Source: Streptomyces sp. NBS 14/10 (lineage in GTDB: Bacteria > Actinomycetota > Actinomycetes > Streptomycetales > Streptomycetaceae). From it: a DNA stretch of 64,000 bases. The notes under the pieces were generated by a model. It searched no databases. It saw only the letters and a list, made by a program, of their open reading frames with translations, and had not been told where the DNA came from. This document shows positions 9,265 through 17,675 of this stretch, piece after piece; the stretch's first letter is position 1; every line of letters begins with the position of its first letter. The translations under genes were made by a program, and so were the position numbers. The DNA lies in the NCBI RefSeq assembly GCF_002224125.1, contig NZ_NCSM01000031.1, positions 96,268 to 160,267 on the forward strand, read 5' to 3'.

Positions 9265-11409
9265 GTGGGCGGCAGGGACGGCGAGGGTGATGGTCTCGGC
9301 GGCGACGGGCACAACGCCGTGTACGGCGGGACCGTGCACGGTGGGTTGATCCAGGCGCGGCTGATCGAGGCGATGAACCTCTACCAGGCACCCCCTCCGC
9401 CGCCCCCGGTGCCCCGGCAAGTCCCGCCCGCACCACGCGGGTTCGTGAACCGCGAGGGGAAGCTGGCCGATCTGCATGCGCTGGTCGACCGCGCGCGGTC
9501 GGATCCGGCGCCGCCCGTGGTGGTGGTCAGCGGGCTCGGCGGGGTGGGGAAGACGGCGCTGGTGTGCCGTTGGGCCTGGCAGGTGGTGGATCAGTTCCCG
9601 GACGGGCAGTTGTACACGGATCTGGCGGCGGTGCGCCGTGACGGGGGCGTGGATGTCGGCGGGGTGCTGGGCGGGTTCCTGCGGGCGCTGGGGGTGCACG
9701 AGAGCTACGTGCCGGCGTCCCTCGCCGACCGTACGGCGATGTTCCGGTCGGTCACCGCGGGCCGTCGGCTGCTGGTCGTCGTCGACAACGCGCAGCACGC
9801 GGCCGAGGTACGGCCGCTGGCCGCGACCGGCGGGATGACGGTGATCACCAGCCGGACCCAGCTGCCCGGTCTTGTGCTGGACGGCGCGGAGGACGTCGAG
9901 GTCGAGCCGCTGACGCAGGAGGCCGGGACGCGCCTGGTGCGCAGTTGGCTGAGTGGGCCGCACGGGGCGGAGACCGCGCTGGCCGAACTGGTGCGGATGT
10001 GCGGCGGGCTGCCGTTGGCCCTGCGTGCGGTGGGGGCGCGGCTGGTCAGCTCGGGCCGGTTGAGCGTGGACCGGGTGCTGGCGGAGCTGGCCGACGAGCG
10101 GCAGCGGCTGCGGCGTACGGATCCGGCGAGCGGAGACCCGGCGGGTGGCGATCCGGACGCGGCCGGGGTCGGGCCGGTGTTCGACGCGGTGTACGAGACG
10201 TTTCCGGCCCATACGCGGTGGCTGTACCACCTGCTGGGCGTCCATCCGGGCCCGACGTTCACCGAGTCCCTGGCCCGGGCCGTCGGCGGTGCCCGGGTGG
10301 CGGACGCGCTGGGTGATCTGCTCGCCGCCCACATGGCCACGCGCCTGGACGAGCGCGGCGAGTGGTTCCGGCTGCACGACCTGGTGCGGCTGCATGCCCG
10401 GGAGCGCGCCGAGACCCATGAGTCCGAGTCGGTCCGTACGGCCCTGTTGGGCCGCGTCGTGGCGTACTACCGCGTGGCGGCGGACGCCGCCGACCGGGCC
10501 GCGGCGGGCGACCGCTTCCGGCTCCCTACGGCCGGAGCGGGAAACGACGGGGAAGAGGAGGCGGTACGGGCCGCGGCGCCCACCTTCGCCGACCGGTCCG
10601 AGGCGCTGGAGTGGCTGGACACGGAGCGGACCAATCTGCTGCCCGTGCTCCGCGCGGCGGCCGAGCACGGCTGGCATGACGCGGTGTGGCGGCTGTGTCA
10701 GTCGCTGTGGACGCTCTACCACACCCGTAAGCACTACGGGGACTGGATCGAGTCACACCGCCTCGGCGTGGAGGCCGCGCAGTGGGAGGGGCGTGTCGAC
10801 GCCGAGGTGCGGATGCACAACCAGCTGGCGCGCGCCTACTACGAGTTGAAGGAGCTGGACCGGGCGGCGGAGGAGCTGGCCCGTGCCGGGGAACTGCTCG
10901 GCCTGGTGAGCGATCCCCGGCTGCCCGGCGTGATCTGGGAGACCGACGGGCTGCTGCGCCTGGCGCACGGCCGGCCGCTGGAGGCGCTGGACCTGTTCCA
11001 GCGGGCCAAGGAGGCCAACGAGGCCGCCGGGGACCGGCACGGAGTGGTCGTCCAGAGCTATAACGTCGGCCAGGCGCTGTTCCACGCCGGCCGGTACGAG
11101 CAGGCGCGTACGGTGCTGACCGAGGCGCGGGGCATCGTGGAGGAGACGGACGACGACCCGATGCGGTCGCGGATCGGCATCGTACTCGGCCGGGTGCACC
11201 GGGCCGAGGGAGCGGTGGACGAGGCCATGAGCGCTCTGGCCGACGCCGTGACATGGGCCGCGAGGCTGGGCCAGCACACCAAGTGGGAGGAGGCGCTGGA
11301 CCAGCTCATCGGCCTCGCGGCCGAGGCGCACGACGAGCGGCTGGCGGAGTTCTGCCGCGAACAGCGGCAGGCGCTGCTGAGGACGGTCCGCGTCACCGTC
11401 GACGAGTGA
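9265..11409 (+). CDS. NB-ARC/TPR STAND protein with N-terminal amyloid-like motif (NLR-like)
   Basis: 714-residue cytosolic STAND NTPase. A short N-terminal segment (residues about 16-34, HNAVYGGTVHGGLIQARLIE) precedes a proline-rich linker (41-50), then an NB-ARC domain with Walker A GLGGVGKTAL (K96), Walker B LLVVVDNA near 170, TSRTQLPG sensor and GLPLALRAVGARL (GxP). A winged-helix region (to about 390) carries HDLVRLHARERA, and a TPR-like helical array runs from about 490 to 700. The N-terminal motif follows the N..xG.VxG..xQAxxI pattern seen in NLR-associated bacterial amyloid signalling sequences; that link is inference. GTG at 9265 follows GGAGGGA. No partner effector with the same motif is visible in the window. 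It may act in stress, defence or regulation (the AfsR/SARP group shares NB-ARC-TPR but has an N-terminal DNA-binding domain, absent here). Confidence 0.85.
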   Translation: MGGRDGEGDGLGGDGHNAVYGGTVHGGLIQARLIEAMNLYQAPPPPPPVPRQVPPAPRGFVNREGKLADLHALVDRARSDPAPPVVVVSGLGGVGKTALVCRWAWQVVDQFPDGQLYTDLAAVRRDGGVDVGGVLGGFLRALGVHESYVPASLADRTAMFRSVTAGRRLLVVVDNAQHAAEVRPLAATGGMTVITSRTQLPGLVLDGAEDVEVEPLTQEAGTRLVRSWLSGPHGAETALAELVRMCGGLPLALRAVGARLVSSGRLSVDRVLAELADERQRLRRTDPASGDPAGGDPDAAGVGPVFDAVYETFPAHTRWLYHLLGVHPGPTFTESLARAVGGARVADALGDLLAAHMATRLDERGEWFRLHDLVRLHARERAETHESESVRTALLGRVVAYYRVAADAADRAAAGDRFRLPTAGAGNDGEEEAVRAAAPTFADRSEALEWLDTERTNLLPVLRAAAEHGWHDAVWRLCQSLWTLYHTRKHYGDWIESHRLGVEAAQWEGRVDAEVRMHNQLARAYYELKELDRAAEELARAGELLGLVSDPRLPGVIWETDGLLRLAHGRPLEALDLFQRAKEANEAAGDRHGVVVQSYNVGQALFHAGRYEQARTVLTEARGIVEETDDDPMRSRIGIVLGRVHRAEGAVDEAMSALADAVTWAARLGQHTKWEEALDQLIGLAAEAHDERLAEFCREQRQALLRTVRVTVDE

Positions 11410-11427
11410 GCATGAGCGAAGAGTGAG

Positions 11428-13212
11428 TCAGGGCTGGGGGCGTAGGCGCACCCGGGTCTCCTCGGCGCCCGTACGTACCGTCAGCCCCCGGCCCAGGTCG
11501 GCGGCCGCGCCGCCGCTGGTGAGCCACACGTTCACCGCGCAGCCGAGCACCACCGGGTCCAGCTCCAGCTCCGCCTCCCCCCACGCCCGCTCGGCGGCGG
11601 CCTCCCACGCCCGCCCGTCGCGCAGCCGTACCAGGTGTCGTCCGTGGCCGAGCGCGGCGACGGTGACGGTCACACCAGGGAGCCGTGCGGCCTCCTCCGC
11701 CACCCAGCGCTCGGGCGGGACGGCGGTGTGCGGGGTGGCGCGCACGCTGACCTCGGCGGTCTGGAGCCACAGCAGGTTGGTCTCCTCCGTGGTGACGGCG
11801 AAGAACCCGCGCGTCCCCTGGTGGCCGGGCAGCACCGGGAACCGCCGCACCTCCACCACCCCGTCGACGACCTGGCCCTCGACGTCGAAGGTCGCCGTGC
11901 GCCGCGCGGAAGCGGACCGGCGCGGCTCGGGCGCGGGCAGCGGCTCCGGCCGCGGTGCTTCCTCGGGGGCGCGTACATGGTCGGGCAGCAGCCGGTACAT
12001 CTCGCGCTGGAGGATCCGCGCGGCCTCGCCACGGGCGCCCAGCGTCCGGTCCGTGAGGTGGCTGAGACTGCCCGGAACGTGCTGGTCGAGCGCCTGACGC
12101 AGCTGCTGGTACAGGTCGCCGTCGGGGTCCAGGCGTGGTGCGGCCCGTACGAACGCGGCGGTGGGGGACGCCGGGTCCAGCTCTTCCTCCCCGCTGCCCA
12201 GCACCGCGGTGGCGCGGTCGAGGGCCGCGCCGTAGAACGTGGTGGAGCCGTGGTCGCCGACGACGCAGTCGGCCGCGACCAGCGTGGCCTGCCAGCCCTG
12301 TTCCGGCGGGATGACCAGCAGACCGGCGTCCATGGCCGACACCAGCCGGCCCAGGACGCGTGCCGTGCCGTGCCGGGCCCATACGTTGGGGTGCAGCACG
12401 ACGGCGACGGCGAACTCATCGGTCGGCAGCGCCCGTACGAGACGCAGCGGTAGGTCCTCGCACGTGCCGATCAGCGAATGTTCGCTCCAGGTGCTGTTGA
12501 CCACCACGAGCCGACGGCCGCCCACCACGCCGAGTGCCCTGCGGTACTCGTCACGCAGGGACAGGCTCCGCTCCATCCGGTCGAAACACGGGTCGCCGAC
12601 CAGCAGCGCACGGCTCACCGCCGCGGGGCACGACCTGGCCAGACGCCCGATCTGCTCCTCGTGGGACACCCCGATGATCCGGGGGATCACACGTCCGAAG
12701 CGGGTGAGCTCCCGCCGGGAGAGCCCCACCGCCGAGACGGTGTTCCCGGTCGACTCGGCGATCAGGCGGTTGTATCCGGCGCCATGTGGCAGCACCATCA
12801 GCGGCGCGTCCAGGTGCCACATCGACCGGTGGACCGTACACGCCACCGCGAGGTCGAAGCGCCGCCGCCGCGCTTCCCGCCAGGGCAGGACCGTGGGGCC
12901 GAGCGACGCCAGATAGTCCACCAGACCGGCGTCGAACGCCGAACCGGGGTCGATCGTCAGATAGATCTCGATGTCGTCCGGCCGCAGCAGGGGCAGCACA
13001 TCCAGCAGCCGGGTGGCCGACGTCAGGGTGCGCGCCACGCCCAGGACCGTCGCCCGCGTCTCCCAGGTGTCCCACCGGGAGGACCGACGACGTCTGCGGG
13101 ACCGCAACAAGAATTCTCCGGACGACTGCGCACGGGGCAATGGGACGAGGTGATCGTACTCAACAACTCCCCGCTCAGGGACGTTTCGCACGGCCTGTGT
13201 CGGTCCGCGCAC
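11428..13212 (-). CDS. GT-B-fold-like protein (CDP-glycerol glycerophosphotransferase-like), function unknown
   Basis: Up to 594 residues. Residues about 55-400 look like a GT-B sugar/polyol-phosphate transferase fold: PLMVLPHGAGYNRL, RALLVGDPCFDRM, RRLVVVNSTWSEHSL, VVLHPNVWARHG and the nucleotide-site-like DCVVGDHGSTTFYGAALDRATAVL. The last 150 residues form a separate beta-rich domain. No membrane segments. The first 40 residues are basic and poorly conserved-looking, so the start is uncertain; a GTG about 16-20 residues in is possible. It is convergent with the NB-ARC gene (18 nt apart) and has no transport or wall-polymer genes beside it. It may be a wall polymer enzyme or a diverged non-catalytic relative; I cannot choose. 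Confidence 0.6.
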   Translation of the reverse strand: MRGPTQAVRNVPERGVVEYDHLVPLPRAQSSGEFLLRSRRRRRSSRWDTWETRATVLGVARTLTSATRLLDVLPLLRPDDIEIYLTIDPGSAFDAGLVDYLASLGPTVLPWREARRRRFDLAVACTVHRSMWHLDAPLMVLPHGAGYNRLIAESTGNTVSAVGLSRRELTRFGRVIPRIIGVSHEEQIGRLARSCPAAVSRALLVGDPCFDRMERSLSLRDEYRRALGVVGGRRLVVVNSTWSEHSLIGTCEDLPLRLVRALPTDEFAVAVVLHPNVWARHGTARVLGRLVSAMDAGLLVIPPEQGWQATLVAADCVVGDHGSTTFYGAALDRATAVLGSGEEELDPASPTAAFVRAAPRLDPDGDLYQQLRQALDQHVPGSLSHLTDRTLGARGEAARILQREMYRLLPDHVRAPEEAPRPEPLPAPEPRRSASARRTATFDVEGQVVDGVVEVRRFPVLPGHQGTRGFFAVTTEETNLLWLQTAEVSVRATPHTAVPPERWVAEEAARLPGVTVTVAALGHGRHLVRLRDGRAWEAAAERAWGEAELELDPVVLGCAVNVWLTSGGAAADLGRGLTVRTGAEETRVRLRPQP

Positions 13213-13234
13213 CTCCCCCCACGCGCAGACGCAC

Positions 13235-13285
13235 CTCCGCCGTTGACGGCAGCGGCGACGGAGGCCGGTGCTGTCAACGGCGGAG
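13235..13285. terminator. Strong inverted repeat upstream of the GT-B-like gene
   Basis: Perfect 13-bp arms CTCCGCCGTTGAC (13235-13247) and GTCAACGGCGGAG (13273-13285) with a 25-nt centre. It lies between the stop of the 40-codon ORF (13388) and the start of the GT-B-like gene (13212), both on the minus strand, so it could end transcription from the sugar-transport operon or be an operator. There is no U-run. Confidence 0.55.
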
Positions 13286-13359
13286 CGGTTCGCCGGTTAA
13301 TGGTGCGGATTTCCCGCAGAACGGGTACGCATTGCGGTGCCGGCAGCCTCGATTAATTC

Positions 13360-13376
13360 ATCGCGATATTCGCGAT
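13360..13376. promoter_or_regulatory. Palindromic operator-like site
   Basis: ATCGCGA-TAT-TCGCGAT, a perfect 7-bp palindrome with a 3-nt centre, sitting in an AT-richer stretch (GATTAATTCATCGCG) about 150 bp before the GT-B-like gene and just past the stop of the small ORF. Suggests a regulator-binding site for the minus-strand gene; the regulator is unknown. Confidence 0.4.
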
Positions 13377-13387
13377 TTACCAAGGCA

Positions 13388-13510
13388 TCATCCAGATTCC
13401 ATTGCCCTTGGCAACGCAATTGAATCCGGTGAGACGACCCCCAGGGGCAGCACGACGGCCGCGGTGGCCACCGCGGCCGCGGCCGCGACCTTCTTGCGCA
13501 GACTCTTCAT
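13388..13510 (-). CDS. Small exported peptide (40 residues), unrecognised
   Basis: A 40-codon ORF: ATG at 13510 has GGAGA 6-8 nt upstream, and the product is almost only a Sec-type signal (MKSLRKKV, then an Ala/Val-rich core to about residue 26) followed by the short tail SPDSIALPRAMESG. It would release a peptide of 10-14 residues if cleaved, or stay as a membrane peptide. It lies 122 nt downstream of the YesL-like gene at the end of the sugar-transport operon. No family recognised; a chance ORF or truncated gene remains possible. Confidence 0.45.
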   Translation of the reverse strand: MKSLRKKVAAAAAVATAAVVLPLGVVSPDSIALPRAMESG

Positions 13511-13632
13511 ATGCTGTCTCCAATCTCCGAGCGGCAGTGACAGTGCGCTACCGCCGAATTCAATGAGAATGACTGACATACGGGAGGCTGGCGCCGCGAC
13601 GCGTGATGACGGCCGCGCGGAAAGGCCGGTTC

Positions 13633-14364
13633 TCAGGTGTGTTCCTCCCCCGGAGCGACGTGGCCCCCGCCCCGCACCGACTCCAGCATCGCGCCGCAGT
13701 CGCGCCATAGGACGAACAGCGCGCAGCCGGGCACCACGGCAAGACCCAGCAGCGGGGCCTGGTTGACGAGTGCCAGGGAGACGCCCAGCAGGCCGAGGTT
13801 CAGCAGCGCGAGCGGCCAGCGGCGCACCGAGGCGTAGCAGGCCGCCAGGAGGGTGTGCCGGGAGAGGGTCGGGTTGTCGGCCAGACCTGCCATCGCGACG
13901 ACCCCGGAGCTCAGCGCCAGGAGGATCACCACGGTCAGCAGTGGTACGAGAGCCGACCCGAGCGCGGTTCCCCAGAGGGCGGCCAGGTCGGTGGCCGCCA
14001 CGGCGATCAGCAGTACGAAGGGGGTCCAGCCGAGGAGCGCCCGGGTGAACAGGCGCCGGTAGCCGCGGAACAGGTCGGCCACCGGCGCCCGTTCGTCGTC
14101 GGCGGTGCGCCTGAGGTAGGCGAACACCGCGGCGAGGGAGGGGCCGGCCCCGAGCGAGAGCAGGCCGAAGAAGACCGGGTACCGCCAGGGTTGGTGCTCG
14201 GCGGCCAGGGCCAGCAGCAGCGGCAGGTTGGTGACCGCCACGCCGAGGTTGACCACCAGGACCCGGTGGACGTGGGACCAGATGAGGTCCCACGAGTCGT
14301 GGCCGACGTTCAGCCGGAGCCTGCGGCCGGTCATAGGCGTGCTCTGCGTACTCGGTGTGCTCAT
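13633..14364 (-). CDS. YesL-like (DUF624) membrane protein
   Basis: 243-residue integral membrane protein with about five hydrophobic helices (for example LVVNLGVAVTNLPLLLALAA, PVFFGLLSLGAGPSLAAVFAYL, TFAL-type FVLLIAVAATDL). The NLPLLLAL...GPSLAAVFAYLRR pattern and the RDCGAMLES end fit the DUF624/YesL family, which is regularly found with oligosaccharide ABC importers in Gram-positives and has no established biochemical role. It begins 10 nt after the second permease gene and so closes the importer operon. Confidence 0.85.
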   Translation of the reverse strand: MSTPSTQSTPMTGRRLRLNVGHDSWDLIWSHVHRVLVVNLGVAVTNLPLLLALAAEHQPWRYPVFFGLLSLGAGPSLAAVFAYLRRTADDERAPVADLFRGYRRLFTRALLGWTPFVLLIAVAATDLAALWGTALGSALVPLLTVVILLALSSGVVAMAGLADNPTLSRHTLLAACYASVRRWPLALLNLGLLGVSLALVNQAPLLGLAVVPGCALFVLWRDCGAMLESVRGGGHVAPGEEHT

Positions 14365-14374
14365 CCCGGCCGCC

Positions 14375-15220
14375 TCACTTCATCCCGCTGGTGGAGATGC
14401 CCTGGACGAAGTACCGCTGGCCGAGCAGGAAGACCACCAGGATCGGCAGCACGGACAGCACCGAGCCGGTCATGATCATCGCGTACTGGGAGCTGTACAT
14501 GCCCACGAACGACCGCAGGCCGAGCTGCACCGTCCAGAGGTTGTTGTCCGTCAGGTAGATGAACGGACCCATGTAGTCGTTCCAGGTGTTGACGAAGGTC
14601 AGCAGGGCGAGGCTGGCCAGCGCGGGCTTCGACAGCGGCAGCACGATCCGCGCCCAGATGCCGTACTCGCTCAGCCCGTCAAGACGCGCCGCCTCGCTGA
14701 GCTCGTCCGGAATGGTCAGGTAGAACTGGCGCATCAGGAAGACGCCGAACGCGCCGAACGCCTGGAGCAGGATCAACGACAGATGCGTGTTCACCAGGCC
14801 CAGCTTCTGCATCATGATGTACTGCGGCACCATGTACGCCTGCCACGGCACCGCGATGGTGGCGATGTAGGCGAGGAAGACGGCGTCGCGCCCGGGAAAG
14901 CGCATCTTGGCGAAGCCGTAGGCCGCGAAGCTGCCGGTCAGGACCTGTAGTGCGGTGATGACGACGCTGAGGAACAGCGAGTTGCCCAGGTAGGTCCACA
15001 GCGGGATCGCGGTCCAGATGTCGGAGAAGTTCTCCCAGTGGAAGGACTTCGGGATCCACTGGATCGGGACCGTGAAGACCTCGTTGTCGGTCTTCAGCGA
15101 GGACACCAGCATCCATACGAACGGCACCAGGACCGCCGCCGACAGCACCGTCAGCACCACGTACAGCAGGGCCCGGCCGATGATCCGCCCCGGCCCGCCC
15201 GGCCGCACGGTCGTCTTCAT
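14375..15220 (-). CDS. Carbohydrate ABC transporter permease (MalG type)
   Basis: 281-residue inner-membrane permease with six predicted helices. The cytoplasmic EAA loop reads EAARLDGLSEYGIWARIVLPLSKPALA, the contact site for the ATPase subunit, and PFVWMLVSSLK plus the YFVQGISTSGMK end are typical of CUT1-family second permeases. ATG at 15220 overlaps the stop of the first permease (ATGA), which indicates coupled translation; longer upstream reading is out of frame with it. No ATPase gene is present in the locus: in Streptomyces the shared MsiK ATPase normally serves such importers. Confidence 0.95.
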   Translation of the reverse strand: MKTTVRPGGPGRIIGRALLYVVLTVLSAAVLVPFVWMLVSSLKTDNEVFTVPIQWIPKSFHWENFSDIWTAIPLWTYLGNSLFLSVVITALQVLTGSFAAYGFAKMRFPGRDAVFLAYIATIAVPWQAYMVPQYIMMQKLGLVNTHLSLILLQAFGAFGVFLMRQFYLTIPDELSEAARLDGLSEYGIWARIVLPLSKPALASLALLTFVNTWNDYMGPFIYLTDNNLWTVQLGLRSFVGMYSSQYAMIMTGSVLSVLPILVVFLLGQRYFVQGISTSGMK

Positions 15221-16233
15221 CGCTCGTTCCTCCGCTGGAATCGGAACTGGGTCACGGTGATGATCAGGACGATGAGGAACAACACCAGGGAGATGGCCGA
15301 GGAGTAGCCGAACCGGCCCTGGGTGATGCCCTCCCGGAAGATGAGCTGGGACAGCACCAGCGTGGAGCGGCCGGGGCCGCCCTCGGTCATGACCTGCACC
15401 AGGTCGAAGACCTTGAAGCTGGAGACCGTCAGCATGACCAGGACGAAGAAGGTCGTCGGCCGCAGCGACGGCACCGTGACATGCCAGAACCGCTTCCACG
15501 CACCGGCGCCGTCCACCCTGGCCGCCTCGTACAGCTCCGCCGGGATGGCCTGGAGCCCCGCCAGATACAGCACCATGTAGTAGCCCATGTCCCGCCACAC
15601 ACTGGTGATGATCACCGCGGGCAGCGCCCAGTCGGTGTCGGTGGTCCACCCCGGCGGATGGGCCATCCCCACGGCCTTCAGCAGCTGGTTCACCGGACCG
15701 GCGTCCGGGCTGAACAGCATGTTCCACACCACGGCCACCGCGACGAGCGAGGTGATGTAGGGGAAGAAGAAGGCCGTACGGAAGAAGGCGACACCGCGCA
15801 GCTTCTGGTTGAGCAGCACCGCCAGGCCGAGGGAGGCCGCCATGGTGAGCGGGATGTGCCCGGCCGCGTACCAGGAGGTGTTGGTCAGCGCCGTCCAGAA
15901 GTTGTCGTTGTCCCACATCCGGCGGAAGTTGTCGAGCCCGATCCACTGGGGCGTGTTGTACGAGTTCCAGTCGGTGAACGACAGCAGCAGCGTGAAGACC
16001 ACCGGAACCAGGGTCAGGGCGGCGAAGCCCAGCAGGTTCGGCAGGATGAAGCTCCAGCCCACCAGCGCGGTGCGGCGGCGGCGCCGCTTGAGGGCCGCGG
16101 CGTTGGAGGTCTTGCCGGGGCCGCCGGCGCCGGAGGTCTTGTCGAGGGCCGTGGCTCCAGCCTTGGTCGTGGCCGTGGCCGTGGCTGCGGTTGTGGCCGC
16201 AGCCGCGGCCGTGGCGCCGGAGGGCTCGCTCAT
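15217..16233 (-). CDS. Carbohydrate ABC transporter permease (MalF type)
   Basis: 338-residue permease. After an Ala/Thr-rich N-terminal tail (about 50 residues) come six to seven helices starting at TALVGWSFILPNLLGF, the SFTDWNSYNTPQWIGLDNFRR periplasmic start and the EAA loop EAARVDGAGAWKRFWHVTVPSLRP. CUT1 subfamily. It overlaps by ATGA both the binding protein upstream and the second permease downstream, so the three are one translational unit. Confidence 0.95.
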   Translation of the reverse strand: MSEPSGATAAAAATTAATATATTKAGATALDKTSGAGGPGKTSNAAALKRRRRRTALVGWSFILPNLLGFAALTLVPVVFTLLLSFTDWNSYNTPQWIGLDNFRRMWDNDNFWTALTNTSWYAAGHIPLTMAASLGLAVLLNQKLRGVAFFRTAFFFPYITSLVAVAVVWNMLFSPDAGPVNQLLKAVGMAHPPGWTTDTDWALPAVIITSVWRDMGYYMVLYLAGLQAIPAELYEAARVDGAGAWKRFWHVTVPSLRPTTFFVLVMLTVSSFKVFDLVQVMTEGGPGRSTLVLSQLIFREGITQGRFGYSSAISLVLFLIVLIITVTQFRFQRRNER

Positions 16234-17504
16234 TCGACTTCGGACTTCACGCGGGATTCCATCTCATCGATGCCCTTGTCGATGGACTTCTCACCGGACA
16301 TCACCAGCTCGTGCTCCTCCTTGAGGATCTGGTCGATGTCGGAGGACTTCGGGCTGACCGGCATCTCCAGCGCGACCTTGTCCGGGCTCATGGCCTTCTT
16401 GGACAGGTCGTCGTTCGGCATGCCCTTGACGCCGAAGAAGTTCTTCATGACTGCGTCATCCGTGTACGACGGAACGACGCCGACCTTGGCGATCGCGGCC
16501 GCTCCCTTGGGGCCGGAGGCCCACAGCACGAACTTCTTGGCCGCCTCGGAGTTCCTGGCCTTCTTGTTCACGGCGAACGCGGTCGGGGAGCCGAAGGTGA
16601 CCGTCTTACCGTTCGCATCGGTCTGCGGCAGCGGCGCCATGCCCCAGTCGACGTCGTTCTTGCCCTCGGCCTTCAGCTGCAGCAGCCGGGCCGCGAGCCA
16701 GGTGCCCATGGGCACCATCGCGGCCTTGCGGGTCGAGAACTCCGCGTCGTATTTGGTCTGCTGGGTCTTGGCCGTGGCGAACGGCAGCACGGCTCCGGAC
16801 TTCTGCAGGTCCAGTGCCGTCTCGTACTGCTTCTTGAAGAATCCGTAGTCGCCGCTCAGCTGGTCCCCGCCGGTCTGCGCGGCGGCGATCGCCTGCACCA
16901 CCGAGCGCCAGGTCTCGTGGTAGCTGCCGTAGACCTTGGACGAGCCCGAACCGGTGGTGAGCTTCTTGGCCAAGCCGGCGTAGTCGGACCAGGTGAGCTC
17001 GGACAGGTCCGCGCCGCTCTTCTTGAGGAGGTCCTTGTTGTAGAAGAGCACCCAGAAATCCTGCCGGTACGGCAGGGCGTAGTAGTCGCCCTTGAGGTCG
17101 AAGGCGTCGAGGCCGGCGTACTTGGCCTTGTCGAGCTTGTTGGCGTCGGCGGTGAGCGACTGGAGCTGGCCGCGGGTGCCGTAGCGGGCGTAGTCGGTGA
17201 CGTTCTTCATGGTCAGCACGTCGGTGCTGTCACCGCCGGAGAGCATGGTGGTGATCTTGTTGGAGTAGTCGGCGGAGAGGATGTCGACCGGCTGTACGTC
17301 GATTTTCGGGTTCTCGGCCTCGAAGCCGTCGATCAGCGCCTTGAACTCGGGGGTCTTCTCGTAGTCCCACACCGCGACCTTGACGATGGTCTTGCCGTCG
17401 GCGGTCTTGCCGCTGCCCCCGTCGCCGCCGCAGCCGACGGCGAGCAGGGACAGCGCGACGGCGGCGGTCACGCCTCTGACGGGTCCTTTGAGGTTGCGTA
17501 TCAC
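16230..17504 (-). CDS. Sugar ABC transporter substrate-binding lipoprotein
   Basis: 424-residue extracellular binding protein. Signal peptide with lipobox LAVGC (acylated Cys 25), then the CUT1 solute-binding fold: VAVWDYEKTPEFKALIDGFEAENP, the YALPYRQDFWVLFYNKDLLKKSG hinge and AKKFVLWASGPKG. Binds the imported (oligo)saccharide; the nearby heparinase and DUF2264 proteins suggest a uronate-containing glycan fragment. It begins 171 nt after the dehydrogenase gene, a gap with GGGCGCCC repeats. Confidence 0.95.
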   Translation of the reverse strand: MIRNLKGPVRGVTAAVALSLLAVGCGGDGGSGKTADGKTIVKVAVWDYEKTPEFKALIDGFEAENPKIDVQPVDILSADYSNKITTMLSGGDSTDVLTMKNVTDYARYGTRGQLQSLTADANKLDKAKYAGLDAFDLKGDYYALPYRQDFWVLFYNKDLLKKSGADLSELTWSDYAGLAKKLTTGSGSSKVYGSYHETWRSVVQAIAAAQTGGDQLSGDYGFFKKQYETALDLQKSGAVLPFATAKTQQTKYDAEFSTRKAAMVPMGTWLAARLLQLKAEGKNDVDWGMAPLPQTDANGKTVTFGSPTAFAVNKKARNSEAAKKFVLWASGPKGAAAIAKVGVVPSYTDDAVMKNFFGVKGMPNDDLSKKAMSPDKVALEMPVSPKSSDIDQILKEEHELVMSGEKSIDKGIDEMESRVKSEVE

Positions 17505-17611
17505 GGGAGCGGCTCCTTGTGATGAGGGGTGTGTTGCGGGAGGGGCGTTGCGGGTGGTGCGTGTCGCGGGGGGTGGTGGTGCGAGGTGGCCTGGTGGGGT
17601 GAGCGGGGCTC

Positions 17612-17642
17612 GGGCGCCCGGGGGGTTTGGGCGCCCGGGGGG
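17612..17642. repeat. Twin GGGCGCCC palindromic repeats
   Basis: GGGCGCCCGGGGGG occurs at 17612-17625 and again at 17629-17642. Each contains the palindrome GGGCGCCC and together they can pair into a GC hairpin. They lie between the dehydrogenase stop and the binding-protein start and could attenuate transcription so that levels of the two products differ. Confidence 0.4.
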
Positions 17643-17675
17643 CTCAGGCGGTCAGGCGGTGCGGCGGTCAGGGGC

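Noticed and set aside
11423..13356. Plus-strand frames opposite the GT-B-like gene
   Set aside because: They are low complexity (Pro/Arg/Ser) and lack starts; typical GC-frame shadows.
15481..17522. Long plus-strand frames across the sugar transporter genes
   Set aside because: They are high-GC antisense shadows; the transporter proteins on the minus strand have full motifs and coupled starts.
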